DNA of 64,000 nt, from contig QCJE01000001.1 of assembly GCA_003216235.1 (NCBI GenBank), forward strand, positions 16,001-80,000, written 5' to 3'. The first letter of the stretch is position 1. Every line of letters begins with the position of its first letter. Positions 17,960-26,696 of the stretch are shown one piece after another. This stretch comes from Pelagibacteraceae bacterium AG-404-P07. Lineage in GTDB: Bacteria > Pseudomonadota > Alphaproteobacteria > Pelagibacterales > Pelagibacteraceae. Position numbers and translations under genes: made by a program. The notes beneath the pieces were generated by a model, which saw only the letters and a list, made by a program, of their open reading frames with translations, had not been told where the DNA came from and did no database searches.

Positions 17960-19354
17960 CTATAGATTTTTAGTTATATCTTCAGTCATTTTTTTTGCAT
18001 CTGCAAATAACATTAAAGTATTTTCTCTATAAAAAAGATCATTATCAATTCCAGCATAACCTGGTGATAAGCTTCTCTTTACAAATAAGACTGATTTGCA
18101 TTTTTCGACATCCAAAACTGGCATGCCATATATTGGGCTTTGAGGATCAGTTTTTGCAACTGGATTTGTCACATCATTGGCTCCAATTACAAATGCAACA
18201 TCAGCATTTGCAAAATTGTTATTTATTTCCTCTAATTCAAACACCTCATCATATGGAACATTTGCTTCAGCCAATAATACATTCATATGACCTGGCATTC
18301 TTCCTGCAACAGGATGGATTGCATATGAAACTTTAATTCCACTTTTTTTTAAAGTATCAACCATTTCTCTAAGAGCGTGCTGAGCTTGAGCGACAGCCAT
18401 TCCATAACCCGGTACAATAATAACTGATGAAGCATTCTTCATTAAAAAAGCTGCATCGTCTGCATTGCCACTTTTAACAGGTCTTTGTTCTTTATTTTTA
18501 TCTCCAGTAGTCCCAGTCGTTGCACCAAAACCACCTAATATAACATTAAAGAACGATCTATTCATTCCCTTACACATTATGTATGAAAGAATAGCACCTG
18601 ATGAACCAACTAAAGCTCCTGTGATAATTAAAGCAGTATTTTCTAAAGTGAAACCAATTCCAGCAGCAGCCCAACCTGAGTATGAGTTTAACATTGAGAT
18701 TACAACTGGCATGTCTGCTCCACCAATTGGAATAATAATTAAAAAACCAATCAAAAAAGAAACTGCGATTAATATCCAAAATAAATTTGAGGACTGAGTT
18801 GAACATAAATAAAAAGTTAAAATTACTATTGAAATCAATATTAATGCATTCAATGCATGTTGCCCTTTAAAAGTGATGGGCGCACCTGACATAATTCCTT
18901 GAAGTTTTAAAAAAGCAATGACAGAGCCTGAAAAAGTAATCGCCCCGACTGCAGCTCCAATTGCCATTTCAATCAAGCTTGCTAGTTTTATGTTTCCTGG
19001 AGTTCCTAGATTAAAAGCCTCCGGATTAATAAAGGCAGAAATCGCAACAAATACAGCAGCTAATCCAACTAAACTATGGAAGCCTGCAACTAATTCTGGC
19101 ATCGCAGTCATAGGAATTTTATAAGCTATAAAGGCACCGATAGTTCCGCCAATAGCTAAAAATATTAGTACATAAATAAATCCAGATGTAAAATTGCCTA
19201 CAGATAGGAATGTAACTGTAATTGCTATTATCATTCCAATTATACCAAATAAATTTCCCTGTCTTGAGGTTTCTGGTGAAGACAGACCTCTTAAAGCTAG
19301 GATAAATAATACTCCTGATATTAGATATAAAGTTGCTGAAACGTTTGCGGACAT
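17960..19354 (-). CDS. pntB: NAD(P) transhydrogenase beta subunit
   Basis: 464 residues: about eight to nine membrane helices (about 1-265) followed by the NADP(H)-binding domain III (about 290-464) with SVIIVPGYGMAVAQAQHALR and the GAND and NPVAKTDP motifs. With the two alpha polypeptides it couples proton import to NADPH formation. It lies 9 bases after the small membrane subunit gene. Length is normal. Confidence 0.96.
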   Translation of the reverse strand: MSANVSATLYLISGVLFILALRGLSSPETSRQGNLFGIIGMIIAITVTFLSVGNFTSGFIYVLIFLAIGGTIGAFIAYKIPMTAMPELVAGFHSLVGLAAVFVAISAFINPEAFNLGTPGNIKLASLIEMAIGAAVGAITFSGSVIAFLKLQGIMSGAPITFKGQHALNALILISIVILTFYLCSTQSSNLFWILIAVSFLIGFLIIIPIGGADMPVVISMLNSYSGWAAAGIGFTLENTALIITGALVGSSGAILSYIMCKGMNRSFFNVILGGFGATTGTTGDKNKEQRPVKSGNADDAAFLMKNASSVIIVPGYGMAVAQAQHALREMVDTLKKSGIKVSYAIHPVAGRMPGHMNVLLAEANVPYDEVFELEEINNNFANADVAFVIGANDVTNPVAKTDPQSPIYGMPVLDVEKCKSVLFVKRSLSPGYAGIDNDLFYRENTLMLFADAKKMTEDITKNL

Positions 19355-19363
19355 TATTTATAT

Positions 19364-19672
19364 TTATTTATCCTTTTTCTTTTTTTTATACATAGCAAGC
19401 ATTCTTTGAGTAACTAAAAATCCACCAAAAATATTAACCGCTGCTAGAATAATTGCTAAAAAACCATAAATGCTTGATGATGAAAAGATAACGTCTTCAT
19501 TACCCGATAATGCAGCGATTATTGCGCCCACTATAATTACTGATGATATTGCATTAGTCACTGACATTAAAGGAGTATGAAGCGAGGGTGTTACGCTCCA
19601 AACTACGTAATATCCTATAAATATTGACAAAATAAAAATACTAAATCTAAATATAAAAGGATCTATTTCCAT
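19364..19672 (-). CDS. pntAB: NAD(P) transhydrogenase alpha subunit, membrane part
   Basis: 102 residues with three membrane helices (about 5-25, 35-57 and 65-85), including YYVVWSVTPSLHTPLMSVTNAISS. This is the separate domain II-alpha polypeptide seen when PntA is split in two, as is usual in alphaproteobacteria. It lies 4 bases after pntAA and 9 before pntB. Confidence 0.95.
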   Translation of the reverse strand: MEIDPFIFRFSIFILSIFIGYYVVWSVTPSLHTPLMSVTNAISSVIIVGAIIAALSGNEDVIFSSSSIYGFLAIILAAVNIFGGFLVTQRMLAMYKKKKKDK

Positions 19673-19676
19673 AATT

Positions 19677-20765
19677 CTATTTTATAAAAGTTTTTTCAAT
19701 AATTTCGTCTTCTAAATTAATATTAATTTTTTTGTTTTCTTTATCATACAAATTTGAAACAAAATTAAACACGTTTTTTGCGTACAAATTAGACGCAGAA
19801 GTAGGAAGTTTGTTTAAAATATTACTTTCACCCATAATTCTAATTCCGTTTTTATCTATAATTTGATCTACTTCTGTAAAAGCAGTATTTCCACCTTGTA
19901 TTGCAGCCAAGTCATAAATTACTGATCCAGGTTGCATATTATTTATCATATCATCTTTAATTATTACTGGTGCTTTTTTACCTGGAATTAAAGCTGTACA
20001 AATCACAATATCAATTTTTTTTAATGTTTCGCTTAACAGATCCTCCTGTTTTTTTTTAAAATCATCTGATGCTTCTTTCGCATAACCACCTTCTGTCTCA
20101 AGATTTTCTGCTCCTTCAACAGTTAAAAATTTCCCTCCTAAACTCTCTACTTGTTCTTTTGAAGCCATTCTTACATCTGTAGCAAAAACTATTGCACCCA
20201 TTCTTTTTGCAGTTGCTATAGCTTGCAAACCTGCAACTCCAGCACCAACGACCAAAACTTTTGCTGCTGGAACCGTTCCTGCAGCTGTCATCATCATTGG
20301 TATTGCTTTTTCAAAATTTGCAAATGACTCGATAACTGCTTTATAGCCAGCAAGATTGGCCTGAGACGAAAGTATATCCATAGATTGAGCTCTTGTAATT
20401 CTTGGAAGCAGTTCTAAAGAAAAAAAATTAATTTTTTTTTTTGAATGATTAATTATTATTTCTTTATTTTTATATGTATCCAAAACACCAATAAAAGTCT
20501 GATTTTCTTTTAATATTTCTATTTTATGGTCTGTAAATAATCCTAATTGAACTATTACATCAGCACTTTTAATTACTTCATTCTCATCTCTCTGAATATT
20601 TACACCTAATTCTTTATAGTCATTATCTTTTATACCTAAATGATCACCATAGTTTTCAGGTAAGATAACATCAAATCCTAAAGATATATATTTTTTTGCA
20701 ATTTCAGGTGTTATTGCAATTCTTCTTTCAAATTCTTTATTTTCTGAGACTGAAACAATTTTCAT
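19677..20765 (-). CDS. pntAA: NAD(P) transhydrogenase alpha subunit, NAD-binding part
   Basis: 362 residues, the NAD(H)-binding domain I, related to alanine dehydrogenase. Motifs: EFERRIAITPEIAKK, the RITRAQSMDILSSQANLAGY segment, the Rossmann GAGVAGLQAIATAKRMGA, and IPGKKAPVI. It binds NADH for hydride transfer to NADP+ in PntB. The start is 9 bases after the small cytochrome oxidase subunit gene, in a run that begins with 5S rRNA and rpmJ. Confidence 0.96.
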   Translation of the reverse strand: MKIVSVSENKEFERRIAITPEIAKKYISLGFDVILPENYGDHLGIKDNDYKELGVNIQRDENEVIKSADVIVQLGLFTDHKIEILKENQTFIGVLDTYKNKEIIINHSKKKINFFSLELLPRITRAQSMDILSSQANLAGYKAVIESFANFEKAIPMMMTAAGTVPAAKVLVVGAGVAGLQAIATAKRMGAIVFATDVRMASKEQVESLGGKFLTVEGAENLETEGGYAKEASDDFKKKQEDLLSETLKKIDIVICTALIPGKKAPVIIKDDMINNMQPGSVIYDLAAIQGGNTAFTEVDQIIDKNGIRIMGESNILNKLPTSASNLYAKNVFNFVSNLYDKENKKININLEDEIIEKTFIK

Positions 20766-20774
20766 TTAAAAACT

Positions 20775-20885
20775 TTACAGTAAGAATATCGCCATTAGAA
20801 CTAAAACTAATATTACCGCGACAGTTCCCCACAACACAAATTTTGTAAAATTTATCCAAGTATTTTTATGGTTATTGTTATCCAT
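20775..20885 (-). CDS. aa3-type cytochrome c oxidase subunit IV-like miniprotein
   Basis: 36 residues from ATG (complement of 20883-20885) to TAA: a short polar head (MDNNNHKNTWINF) and one membrane helix (LWGTVAVILVLVLMAIFLL). Size, the W..F..F..W.T pattern and topology match the bacterial aa3-type cytochrome oxidase subunit IV (PF07835-type) of alphaproteobacteria. It is 5 bases after rpmJ and 9 before pntAA, away from any cox genes. A longer plus-strand reading frame covers the same bases but has no recognisable product. Confidence 0.75.
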   Translation of the reverse strand: MDNNNHKNTWINFTKFVLWGTVAVILVLVLMAIFLL

Positions 20886-20890
20886 AAAAA

Positions 20891-21016
20891 CTACTTCTGT
20901 CTTGCTTTAAATTTTGGATTGATTTTATTAATTATGTACACACGACCTCTTCTCTTTACCATTTTTGAGTTTTGGTCTCTTTTTTTGATAGATTTTAAAG
21001 AACTTTTTATTTTCAT
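20891..21016 (-). CDS. rpmJ: Ribosomal protein bL36
   Basis: 41 residues starting [14 protein letters not shown], then [14 protein letters not shown] and KFKARQK at the end, the standard bL36 pattern. The zinc-binding cysteines of the C+ form are absent, so this is the C- form. The ATG is only 8 bases from the 3' end of 5S rRNA with no Shine-Dalgarno in between, so it is likely transcribed with 5S and released by rRNA processing. The cytochrome subunit gene follows by 5 bases. Confidence 0.93.
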   Translation of the reverse strand: MKIKSSLKSIKKRDQNSKMVKRRGRVYIINKINPKFKARQK

Positions 21017-21024
21017 AATTTTAA

Positions 21025-21140
21025 TGCCGGCAACGACCTACTCTCCCGTGTCTTAAGACAAAGTACCATCAGCGCTGAAAGGCTTGACTTCCGAGTTCGG
21101 AATGGGATCGGGTATAACACTTTCGCAATAATTACCGGCA
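21025..21140 (-). rRNA. 5S ribosomal RNA
   Basis: About 116 bases on the minus strand. The ends pair as helix I (TGCCGG at the 5' end with CCGGCA at the 3' end), and the interior carries the conserved CCGATCCCATTCCGAACTCGG element, GCGCTGATGGTACT and GGGAGAGTAGGTCG. No 23S rRNA precedes it: the 43 kb upstream are polysaccharide genes. A promoter lies immediately upstream and rpmJ follows at 8 bases. Confidence 0.97.
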
Positions 21141-21145
21141 TGGGT

Positions 21146-21173
21146 GTTATAGCTTAAATGAGATTATTGTAAA
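21146..21173 (-). promoter_or_regulatory. Candidate sigma70 promoter dedicated to 5S rRNA
   Basis: On the minus strand TTTACA (complement of 21168-21173) is followed by a 16-base spacer and TATAAC (complement of 21146-21151); each hexamer matches consensus in five of six positions. Five bases then separate the -10 from the mature 5S 5' end at 21140, so transcription would start at or next to the mature end. It fits entirely in the 45 bases between the epimerase stop and 5S. Confidence 0.65.
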
Positions 21174-21185
21174 CTATGATTTATA

Positions 21186-22085
21186 TTAATTTTTCTTTGA
21201 TTTTTTGTGTTTTTTAATAAAACTTTCTATGTACTTTTTTAGATCTATTTTTCCATAACTTCTATTCACGTAGTTATTAATAGTCATGGTAGATAATGCT
21301 GAGGCATATCTTTCACCTAATCTCTGAGGTAATAATTTAATTTTTGATTTAAAAAATTTAGCAACTCTTATAATTGAATAGCTTTTTTTATTAGAAATTG
21401 TGTAATACTTACATTTATTTTTCTTCCAAGCCTTGTAACATACATCAATAGTATCATTTATATGAGTGAATCTTCTTGATTGTGTTCCAGGTTTTACAAC
21501 TGGCAATGGTCTATTTTTTAAATAACAATCTTCAAATATACCAATTACGGTTGCCATACTTCCTTTAGATATTTGATTTGGACCATATACGTTGTAAAAA
21601 AAAATTACTTCATATTTAAAATTAAACCATTTTTTTAAATTTTCTAAAAATTCCAAATTTTTTGATTTCGTAAAGGCATAAGGAGATAAATTTTTATCTT
21701 TTCCCCTGTTGCCTAAAGATGCAGAAGTAGCTGAATAAATTAATTTTATTTTATTTTTTAAGCAAAAATCAAATACAGCGTTAGTACCAATAGTGTTTGA
21801 TTGAATACAATGATTCATTTTTAAAAAACTTTGGTAAATTCTTGCAAACTCACCAAAGTGAAAAATTGAATGTATTTTTTTTTTATGTTTATTTAAAATA
21901 ACTGAAATATTTTTTGTATGTGATTCTTTATATGATACTTTTTTATTTTTAATGTGATTTTTCTTATTTCCAGATGAGTAATCATCAATACTTATGATTT
22001 TGTAATTAGTTTTTTTTATAAGTAATTTAATAAGATTTGAACCTACAAACCCGGCACCACCAGTTACTACAATTATATTTTTCAA
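21186..22085 (-). CDS. NAD-dependent sugar epimerase/dehydratase (extended SDR)
   Basis: 299 residues. N-terminal Rossmann motif TGGAGFVGSNL, then a SATSASLG segment with the catalytic Ser/Thr and YAFTK (YxxxK pair), and the RRFTHINDT substrate-side motif of nucleotide-sugar SDRs. Most similar in layout to UDP-glucose 4-epimerases, but shorter at the C-terminus. It is the island gene closest to 5S rRNA; its stop is 45 bases from the mature 5S. Precise substrate unknown. Confidence 0.8.
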   Translation of the reverse strand: MKNIIVVTGGAGFVGSNLIKLLIKKTNYKIISIDDYSSGNKKNHIKNKKVSYKESHTKNISVILNKHKKKIHSIFHFGEFARIYQSFLKMNHCIQSNTIGTNAVFDFCLKNKIKLIYSATSASLGNRGKDKNLSPYAFTKSKNLEFLENLKKWFNFKYEVIFFYNVYGPNQISKGSMATVIGIFEDCYLKNRPLPVVKPGTQSRRFTHINDTIDVCYKAWKKNKCKYYTISNKKSYSIIRVAKFFKSKIKLLPQRLGERYASALSTMTINNYVNRSYGKIDLKKYIESFIKKHKKSKKN

Positions 22086-22126
22086 ATTTTACCTCAAAAG
22101 TATTAATTAAATATACGATTATTAAA

Positions 22127-22906
22127 TTAAATAAAGAAATTTATTAATCTTGTTAGAAAATAATCAACACTATAATAAAATTTTATTTTTAACTTTCTAT
22201 TCAATGTCATGAGATAATTAAATGCCTCATTTCTTTTTTTCCACCAAGATATACTTAATTTATTGTATCTAGATGAAATCCCACTTTTATCATAGTTATA
22301 ATTAGTTAAATTTTTTTTAATGATGGAAAATTTATTTTTTTGAAATGCAAAAATTGATAGCCTTGCGTCAATCTCTAAATTTGGGTGTTTATTTTTTTCT
22401 AAAAACTTTAAAAAATTTGTGAAAAATTTTCTTCTAAAAGAGATGCAGCTTGTTGGGTAAAATCTAGGCCATATAGAATAACTGTGTTTTTTTGGTTTTA
22501 TATACATTAATTTATTTTTATTGGTCAAAAATGGGGTGTCCTGAATGAAGTCTAGATCATTATTTCCAGAAAATAATTTAAATATAAAAGATAATTTATT
22601 TTTTTTGAATGTGTCATCCCCATCTAATAGAAATATTATTTCTCCTTTTGATTTATTAAATAATTCAATTAATCCATAAATTTGATTTAAAGGACCACTT
22701 GTAAATTTTTTATTTTTATTTTTGATTAGTTTTATCTTTTTATTGTAAGATTCTAATATTTTTATTGATTTATCTGATGAACAATCATCAAAAACTAAAA
22801 TTTCTTTTTTCTTAAAATTTTGTTTTAAACAAGAATCTATTGTATTTCTTATGTATGTATCTTTATTATAGTTAGTAATTAATATTGATGCATAATTTTT
22901 TTTCAT
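22127..22906 (-). CDS. Glycosyltransferase family 2
   Basis: 259 residues. GT-A fold start ASILITNYNKDTYI, nucleotide-binding DDCSSDKS and the metal-binding FLLDGDDTF (DxD). It probably adds a sugar to the lipid-linked glycan at the cytoplasmic face. It overlaps the upstream WecA-like gene by 4 bases, so the initiating transferase and this enzyme are likely made together. Donor and acceptor cannot be assigned. Confidence 0.85.
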   Translation of the reverse strand: MKKNYASILITNYNKDTYIRNTIDSCLKQNFKKKEILVFDDCSSDKSIKILESYNKKIKLIKNKNKKFTSGPLNQIYGLIELFNKSKGEIIFLLDGDDTFKKNKLSFIFKLFSGNNDLDFIQDTPFLTNKNKLMYIKPKKHSYSIWPRFYPTSCISFRRKFFTNFLKFLEKNKHPNLEIDARLSIFAFQKNKFSIIKKNLTNYNYDKSGISSRYNKLSISWWKKRNEAFNYLMTLNRKLKIKFYYSVDYFLTRLINFFI

Positions 22907-23931
22907 TGTTTAATAAGATTTCTAGAAAAAAAATAATAAAAAACAATATAAAATAATATATTAAAAAAAATAATTGATAAAAGTATATCAGATTTTGTTG
23001 GAAAATTACTAGCTACCAAAAATCCAGGCAAATTAATAGATAAAATAAAAAAACTAGATATAGGATTTAATGTTTTTTTGGAAAAAATTTTCTTACTTTG
23101 TAAAAATAAAAATATCATGTGATGTAAATGTAAATTATCAGGTAAAGATGTTTTTTTTTTTTTCAAAATTCTTCTTATAAGTGAAAAAAGATTTTCAAAA
23201 GCGGGATACCATAACAAAACTACAATATAGTAAGGAGATAAAAAATCATTATTAGAGTAAAATTTAATTAGATAAAAACCAATTAATAATGATAAGAGAT
23301 AAGTCCCACTATCTCCTAAATAAACTAATCCAAAAATATTAAAAACAAAAAAGATGAATAAAACAAATATTAAAATATTTACAAAATTATAATCTATTGC
23401 GTCAACTTCCGGATAAAAGTTAACTAAAAATATTATTGAGATCAAAATAAACAAGTAATATCCAGCTAAAAGACCGTTTAAACCATCTAAAAAATTACTA
23501 CCATTAATTAAAATTGCTAAGCAAAAAACTGTAAAGAAAAGATTAAAATATTCATTTGATAATAGTAAATTAAAAGTATCTAATCTTACGTCGTTGATTT
23601 GCAAATTTTCAAAATAAGAGAGAAATAGTAAAATTAATATTTGAAAAATTAATCTTTTATTTGGACTTGTAAGAATATTCTTATCCGACAATAACCCTAA
23701 TAAAGTAATTAAAACTGTGGATACTATAAGTATTAAAGTATGACTATAAGTAAAAAATAAGTATACAACCAATATATACAAACCTCCAATTATAACTGGA
23801 GATTTATTTTCATTACCTATAGTTTTATGATCTGAATAAGAAATTTTATCAATCAAAAATTCTTTTTTTTTTAAAAAACTATAAAGGCACACAAATATTA
23901 AAAATATAAAAAATAAATTTTTTAAATCCAT
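22903..23931 (-). CDS. Undecaprenyl-phosphate sugar-1-phosphate transferase (MraY/WecA-like)
   Basis: 342 residues with about ten membrane helices. Family motifs: NGSNFLDGLNGLLAG, VYLGDSGTYLLS and the C-terminal LHLHHMIF (HxxH-type loop). Such enzymes start O-antigen or capsule synthesis by moving sugar-1-phosphate (often GlcNAc or a deoxyamino sugar) to undecaprenyl phosphate. It is the only initiating transferase in the window, so it probably launches the glycan assembled by this island. A 13-T run sits at 23151-23163 inside the gene without breaking the frame. Confidence 0.88.
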   Translation of the reverse strand: MDLKNLFFIFLIFVCLYSFLKKKEFLIDKISYSDHKTIGNENKSPVIIGGLYILVVYLFFTYSHTLILIVSTVLITLLGLLSDKNILTSPNKRLIFQILILLFLSYFENLQINDVRLDTFNLLLSNEYFNLFFTVFCLAILINGSNFLDGLNGLLAGYYLFILISIIFLVNFYPEVDAIDYNFVNILIFVLFIFFVFNIFGLVYLGDSGTYLLSLLIGFYLIKFYSNNDFLSPYYIVVLLWYPAFENLFSLIRRILKKKKTSLPDNLHLHHMIFLFLQSKKIFSKKTLNPISSFFILSINLPGFLVASNFPTKSDILLSIIFFNILFYIVFYYFFSRNLIKQ

Positions 23932-23939
23932 TTCAAATA

Positions 23940-24887
23940 TTAGTTCATCCTTGATTGAACTACTTGTCTTAAACCTTCATAAAAGTTAATCTTTGGTGAC
24001 CATCCAAATCTGATGATTTTGCTTGAGTCTAAATTTTTTTTAAATGTTCCATCTGGTGAATTTTTATCAAAAATTATCTTCCCTCTAAAATTTATATATT
24101 TAGCTATTAAACTTGATAATTTTTTGATTGAAATATGATCTTGAGTACCAACATTCAGTATTGGCAATTTGTTATTGAATTTTTTTTCTAATATTTTTTT
24201 TTTGATTTTAAGAGACAGTAATATCGCAGAGGCTAAATCATCTGAATGTATAAACTCTCTTAAAGGTTTTCCTGTTCCTAAAAGTTTAACGAATTTATTT
24301 CCTTTTTTTTTTGCATTCTCAATTTTTTTAATTATTGCAGGAATAACATGTCCATCAATAGCATCGAAAGTATCATTTTCTCCATAAACATTAGTAGGCA
24401 TTAAACATATAATATCTAAGTCATAATCCTCGTATAATGTCTCACAAAATTTTATGCCTGCTATTTTAGCGATTGCATAGCATTGGTTAGTTTTTTCTAG
24501 ACTTCCAGTAAGTAGACTTTCTTCTTTAATAGGAGTTTTTGAAAACTTTGGGTAAATACAAGATGTCCCAAGGTAAATTGTTCTTTTAATTTTTTTTTTT
24601 AATGCCATTTGTAATAAAGAGTTTTGTATTTCGATATTATTTAAAAAAAAATCTTTTTGATTTGAGCTATTTGCTATTATACCACCTGCTTTAGCTGCTG
24701 CCATTATCATATAGTCAATTTTTTTATTTTTAAAATATTTTAAAACTTTTTTTGTGTCTCTTAAATCAAGTTTTTTTCTATCAACTACAATCAAATTTTT
24801 ATAGCCCTTATCCTTTAATAATTTTAATACTGAACTACCTACAAGACCTTTGTGTCCCGCAATAAAAATATTATCTGATTTTTTCAT
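23940..24887 (-). CDS. fcl: GDP-L-fucose synthase
   Basis: 315 residues. NADP-binding GHKGLVGSSVLK at the N-terminus, AAAKAGGI, GTSCIYP, the catalytic YAIAK pair and MPTNVYGENDTFD, all characteristic of Fcl/WcaG. It epimerises and reduces GDP-4-keto-6-deoxy-mannose to GDP-L-fucose. It overlaps gmd by 4 bases, the classic gmd-fcl pair, so the cell very likely makes GDP-fucose for the island transferases. Confidence 0.93.
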   Translation of the reverse strand: MKKSDNIFIAGHKGLVGSSVLKLLKDKGYKNLIVVDRKKLDLRDTKKVLKYFKNKKIDYMIMAAAKAGGIIANSSNQKDFFLNNIEIQNSLLQMALKKKIKRTIYLGTSCIYPKFSKTPIKEESLLTGSLEKTNQCYAIAKIAGIKFCETLYEDYDLDIICLMPTNVYGENDTFDAIDGHVIPAIIKKIENAKKKGNKFVKLLGTGKPLREFIHSDDLASAILLSLKIKKKILEKKFNNKLPILNVGTQDHISIKKLSSLIAKYINFRGKIIFDKNSPDGTFKKNLDSSKIIRFGWSPKINFYEGLRQVVQSRMN

Positions 24888-25939
24888 TTATTTTTTTTTT
24901 TAAAAATAGATATATCTGAGTCAAGCATATCTTTTACAAGATCTTTTAAACTATGCTTGAGTTTATATTTTAATTCTCTAAGTGCTTTTTTGGGATTGCC
25001 TTTTAGATAATCTATTTCTAAAGGCCTATAATATTTTCTGTCAACTTTAATTATAAGTTCTTTTTTTTTATTTTTTATCAAATATCCTTTTTCATTAACA
25101 CCTTTTCCCATCCAGACTATTTTTAGACCAAGATATCTGCAACATTCATTCACAAATTCTCTTACACTTGTAGTTTTTCCTGTTGCAATAACATAATCAT
25201 CAGGTTTTGATCTTTGAAGAATTTTCCATTGCATTTCTGTATAATCTTTCGCATGACCCCAGTCTCTTTTGGCATTTAGGTTTCCTAAATATAAAATATC
25301 TTTTGAACCTAAAATTTTTTTTGCAAAATACATTGTTATTTTTCGTGTGACAAAGGTTTCACCTCTTCTAGGACTTTCATGGTTAAATAAAATTCCATTA
25401 CAAGCAAAAAATCCATAAGCCTCCCTATAAACTTTAGTAATATAATAAGAATATAATTTAGATACTCCATAAGGAGATTTTGGAACCATCAAAGATTTTT
25501 CGTCAAATGAATTTACTTTATCTGGTTTTTCCCCAAAAAGTTCAGACGTGCTTGCTTGATAAAATTTTGTTTTTTTTAAATTTAAAAATCTCATAGCTTC
25601 TAAAACTCTTAGTGTTCCCAAGCCTGTGACCTCAGATGTATATTCTGGAATTTCAAATGAATGCCCTACATGACTTTGTGCACCCAAATTATAAATCTCA
25701 TTTGGTTTAACTTTATTAATCACATTTACAATACTATTAGAGTCTGACAAATCTCCATAATGAAGTCGGAAATTTGATTTAGTATGAAAGTCTTTATAAA
25801 TATGATCTATTCTATTCGTATTAAAAGTTGATGCTTTTCTTTTTATGCCGTGAACAATATAACCCTTACCTAAAAGGAACTCTGCAAGATAAGATCCATC
25901 TTGACCAGTTATACCTGTAATTAATGCTTTTTTTTTCAA
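24884..25939 (-). CDS. gmd: GDP-mannose 4,6-dehydratase
   Basis: 351 residues. TGITGQDGSYLAEFLL, then GAQSHVGHSF, the STSELFG catalytic Thr segment, YGVSKLYSY (YxxxK) and NHESPRRGETFVTRK, all diagnostic of Gmd. It makes GDP-4-keto-6-deoxy-mannose, used by the adjacent fcl and possibly by the perosamine-type aminotransferase at 41593. It begins 1 base after the upstream GT2 stop. A divergent second Gmd-like protein is at 38787. Confidence 0.95.
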   Translation of the reverse strand: MKKKALITGITGQDGSYLAEFLLGKGYIVHGIKRKASTFNTNRIDHIYKDFHTKSNFRLHYGDLSDSNSIVNVINKVKPNEIYNLGAQSHVGHSFEIPEYTSEVTGLGTLRVLEAMRFLNLKKTKFYQASTSELFGEKPDKVNSFDEKSLMVPKSPYGVSKLYSYYITKVYREAYGFFACNGILFNHESPRRGETFVTRKITMYFAKKILGSKDILYLGNLNAKRDWGHAKDYTEMQWKILQRSKPDDYVIATGKTTSVREFVNECCRYLGLKIVWMGKGVNEKGYLIKNKKKELIIKVDRKYYRPLEIDYLKGNPKKALRELKYKLKHSLKDLVKDMLDSDISIFKKKNK

Positions 25940-25940
25940 T

Positions 25941-26696
25941 TTAGTTAAAATATTTGATTAACTTATTATAGGATAAAACTAATACACTAAAAAATGAAGA
26001 TATTAAATTTTTTTTTTCAAAGAAATAATATAATTTAAAAGCATCTTTTAATTTAGTGAAAGTACTTGATGATAATGAGTTTTTGCTATCTCTCCACGAT
26101 GATAATGTTTGATTTAAATGTTTAAGTTTAAAGCCTTTTCTCGCTAATTTTAACCATAAACCAAAATCTTCTTGAGTATTTAACTCTGGGAAACTTAAAT
26201 TCAATATCATCCTTTTATTTATCATTACAGTACTAAGACCAATAAAATTTGATTTGATTAGGTTAGAATAGCTTGCATCAGAATTTACTTTTTTTAACTT
26301 AAGAAGTTTATTTTTTTCATCAATCACAGCATAAGATGTGAAAGAAAAATAGTAAGAATTTTTTTCCATAAAATTTAATTGTTTTAATAGTTTATTTTTT
26401 TTCCAAATATCATCTGCGTCAATAAAAGCTAAATATTTTCCTTTAGAATGTTTAATTGCTAAATTTCTAGACTTTGCTACACCAAAATTTTTCTTATTAA
26501 TGATAATTTTTTTTTTTTTAAATCTATCTAAAAGTAATTTAATGTATTCAATATCAGTATCATCATCTTCATCAAAAACAAAAATTACTTCAAAGTTTTT
26601 ATAAGTTTGATCAAAAATTGATTTTAAAGTTCCTTTTATGAATTTTTTTTTTTTATAATAAGTTATGATAACAGAAACTAATGGTTTTTTTTTCAC
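25941..26696 (-). CDS. Glycosyltransferase family 2
   Basis: 251 residues. GT-A start VSVIITYYKKKKFIKG, FVFDEDDDT, the metal-binding AFIDADDIWK and a TQEDFGLWLKLARKG acceptor-side motif. It starts at GTG, sharing one base with the stop of the upstream GT4 gene. Two long A tracts on the coding strand (12 and 13 bases, complement of 26643-26654 and 26507-26519) encode lysine runs. Sugar specificity unknown. Confidence 0.85.
   Translation of the reverse strand: MKKKPLVSVIITYYKKKKFIKGTLKSIFDQTYKNFEVIFVFDEDDDTDIEYIKLLLDRFKKKKIIINKKNFGVAKSRNLAIKHSKGKYLAFIDADDIWKKNKLLKQLNFMEKNSYYFSFTSYAVIDEKNKLLKLKKVNSDASYSNLIKSNFIGLSTVMINKRMILNLSFPELNTQEDFGLWLKLARKGFKLKHLNQTLSSWRDSKNSLSSSTFTKLKDAFKLYYFFEKKNLISSFFSVLVLSYNKLIKYFN

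Noticed and set aside
18465-19409. Several plus-strand reading frames opposite pntB and pntAB
   Set aside because: They are antisense shadows of conserved transhydrogenase membrane segments and have no independent start signals.
20868-21056. 62-codon plus-strand reading frame
   Set aside because: It lies entirely opposite rpmJ, part of the 5S gene and the start of the small cytochrome subunit, and its product has no recognisable motif.
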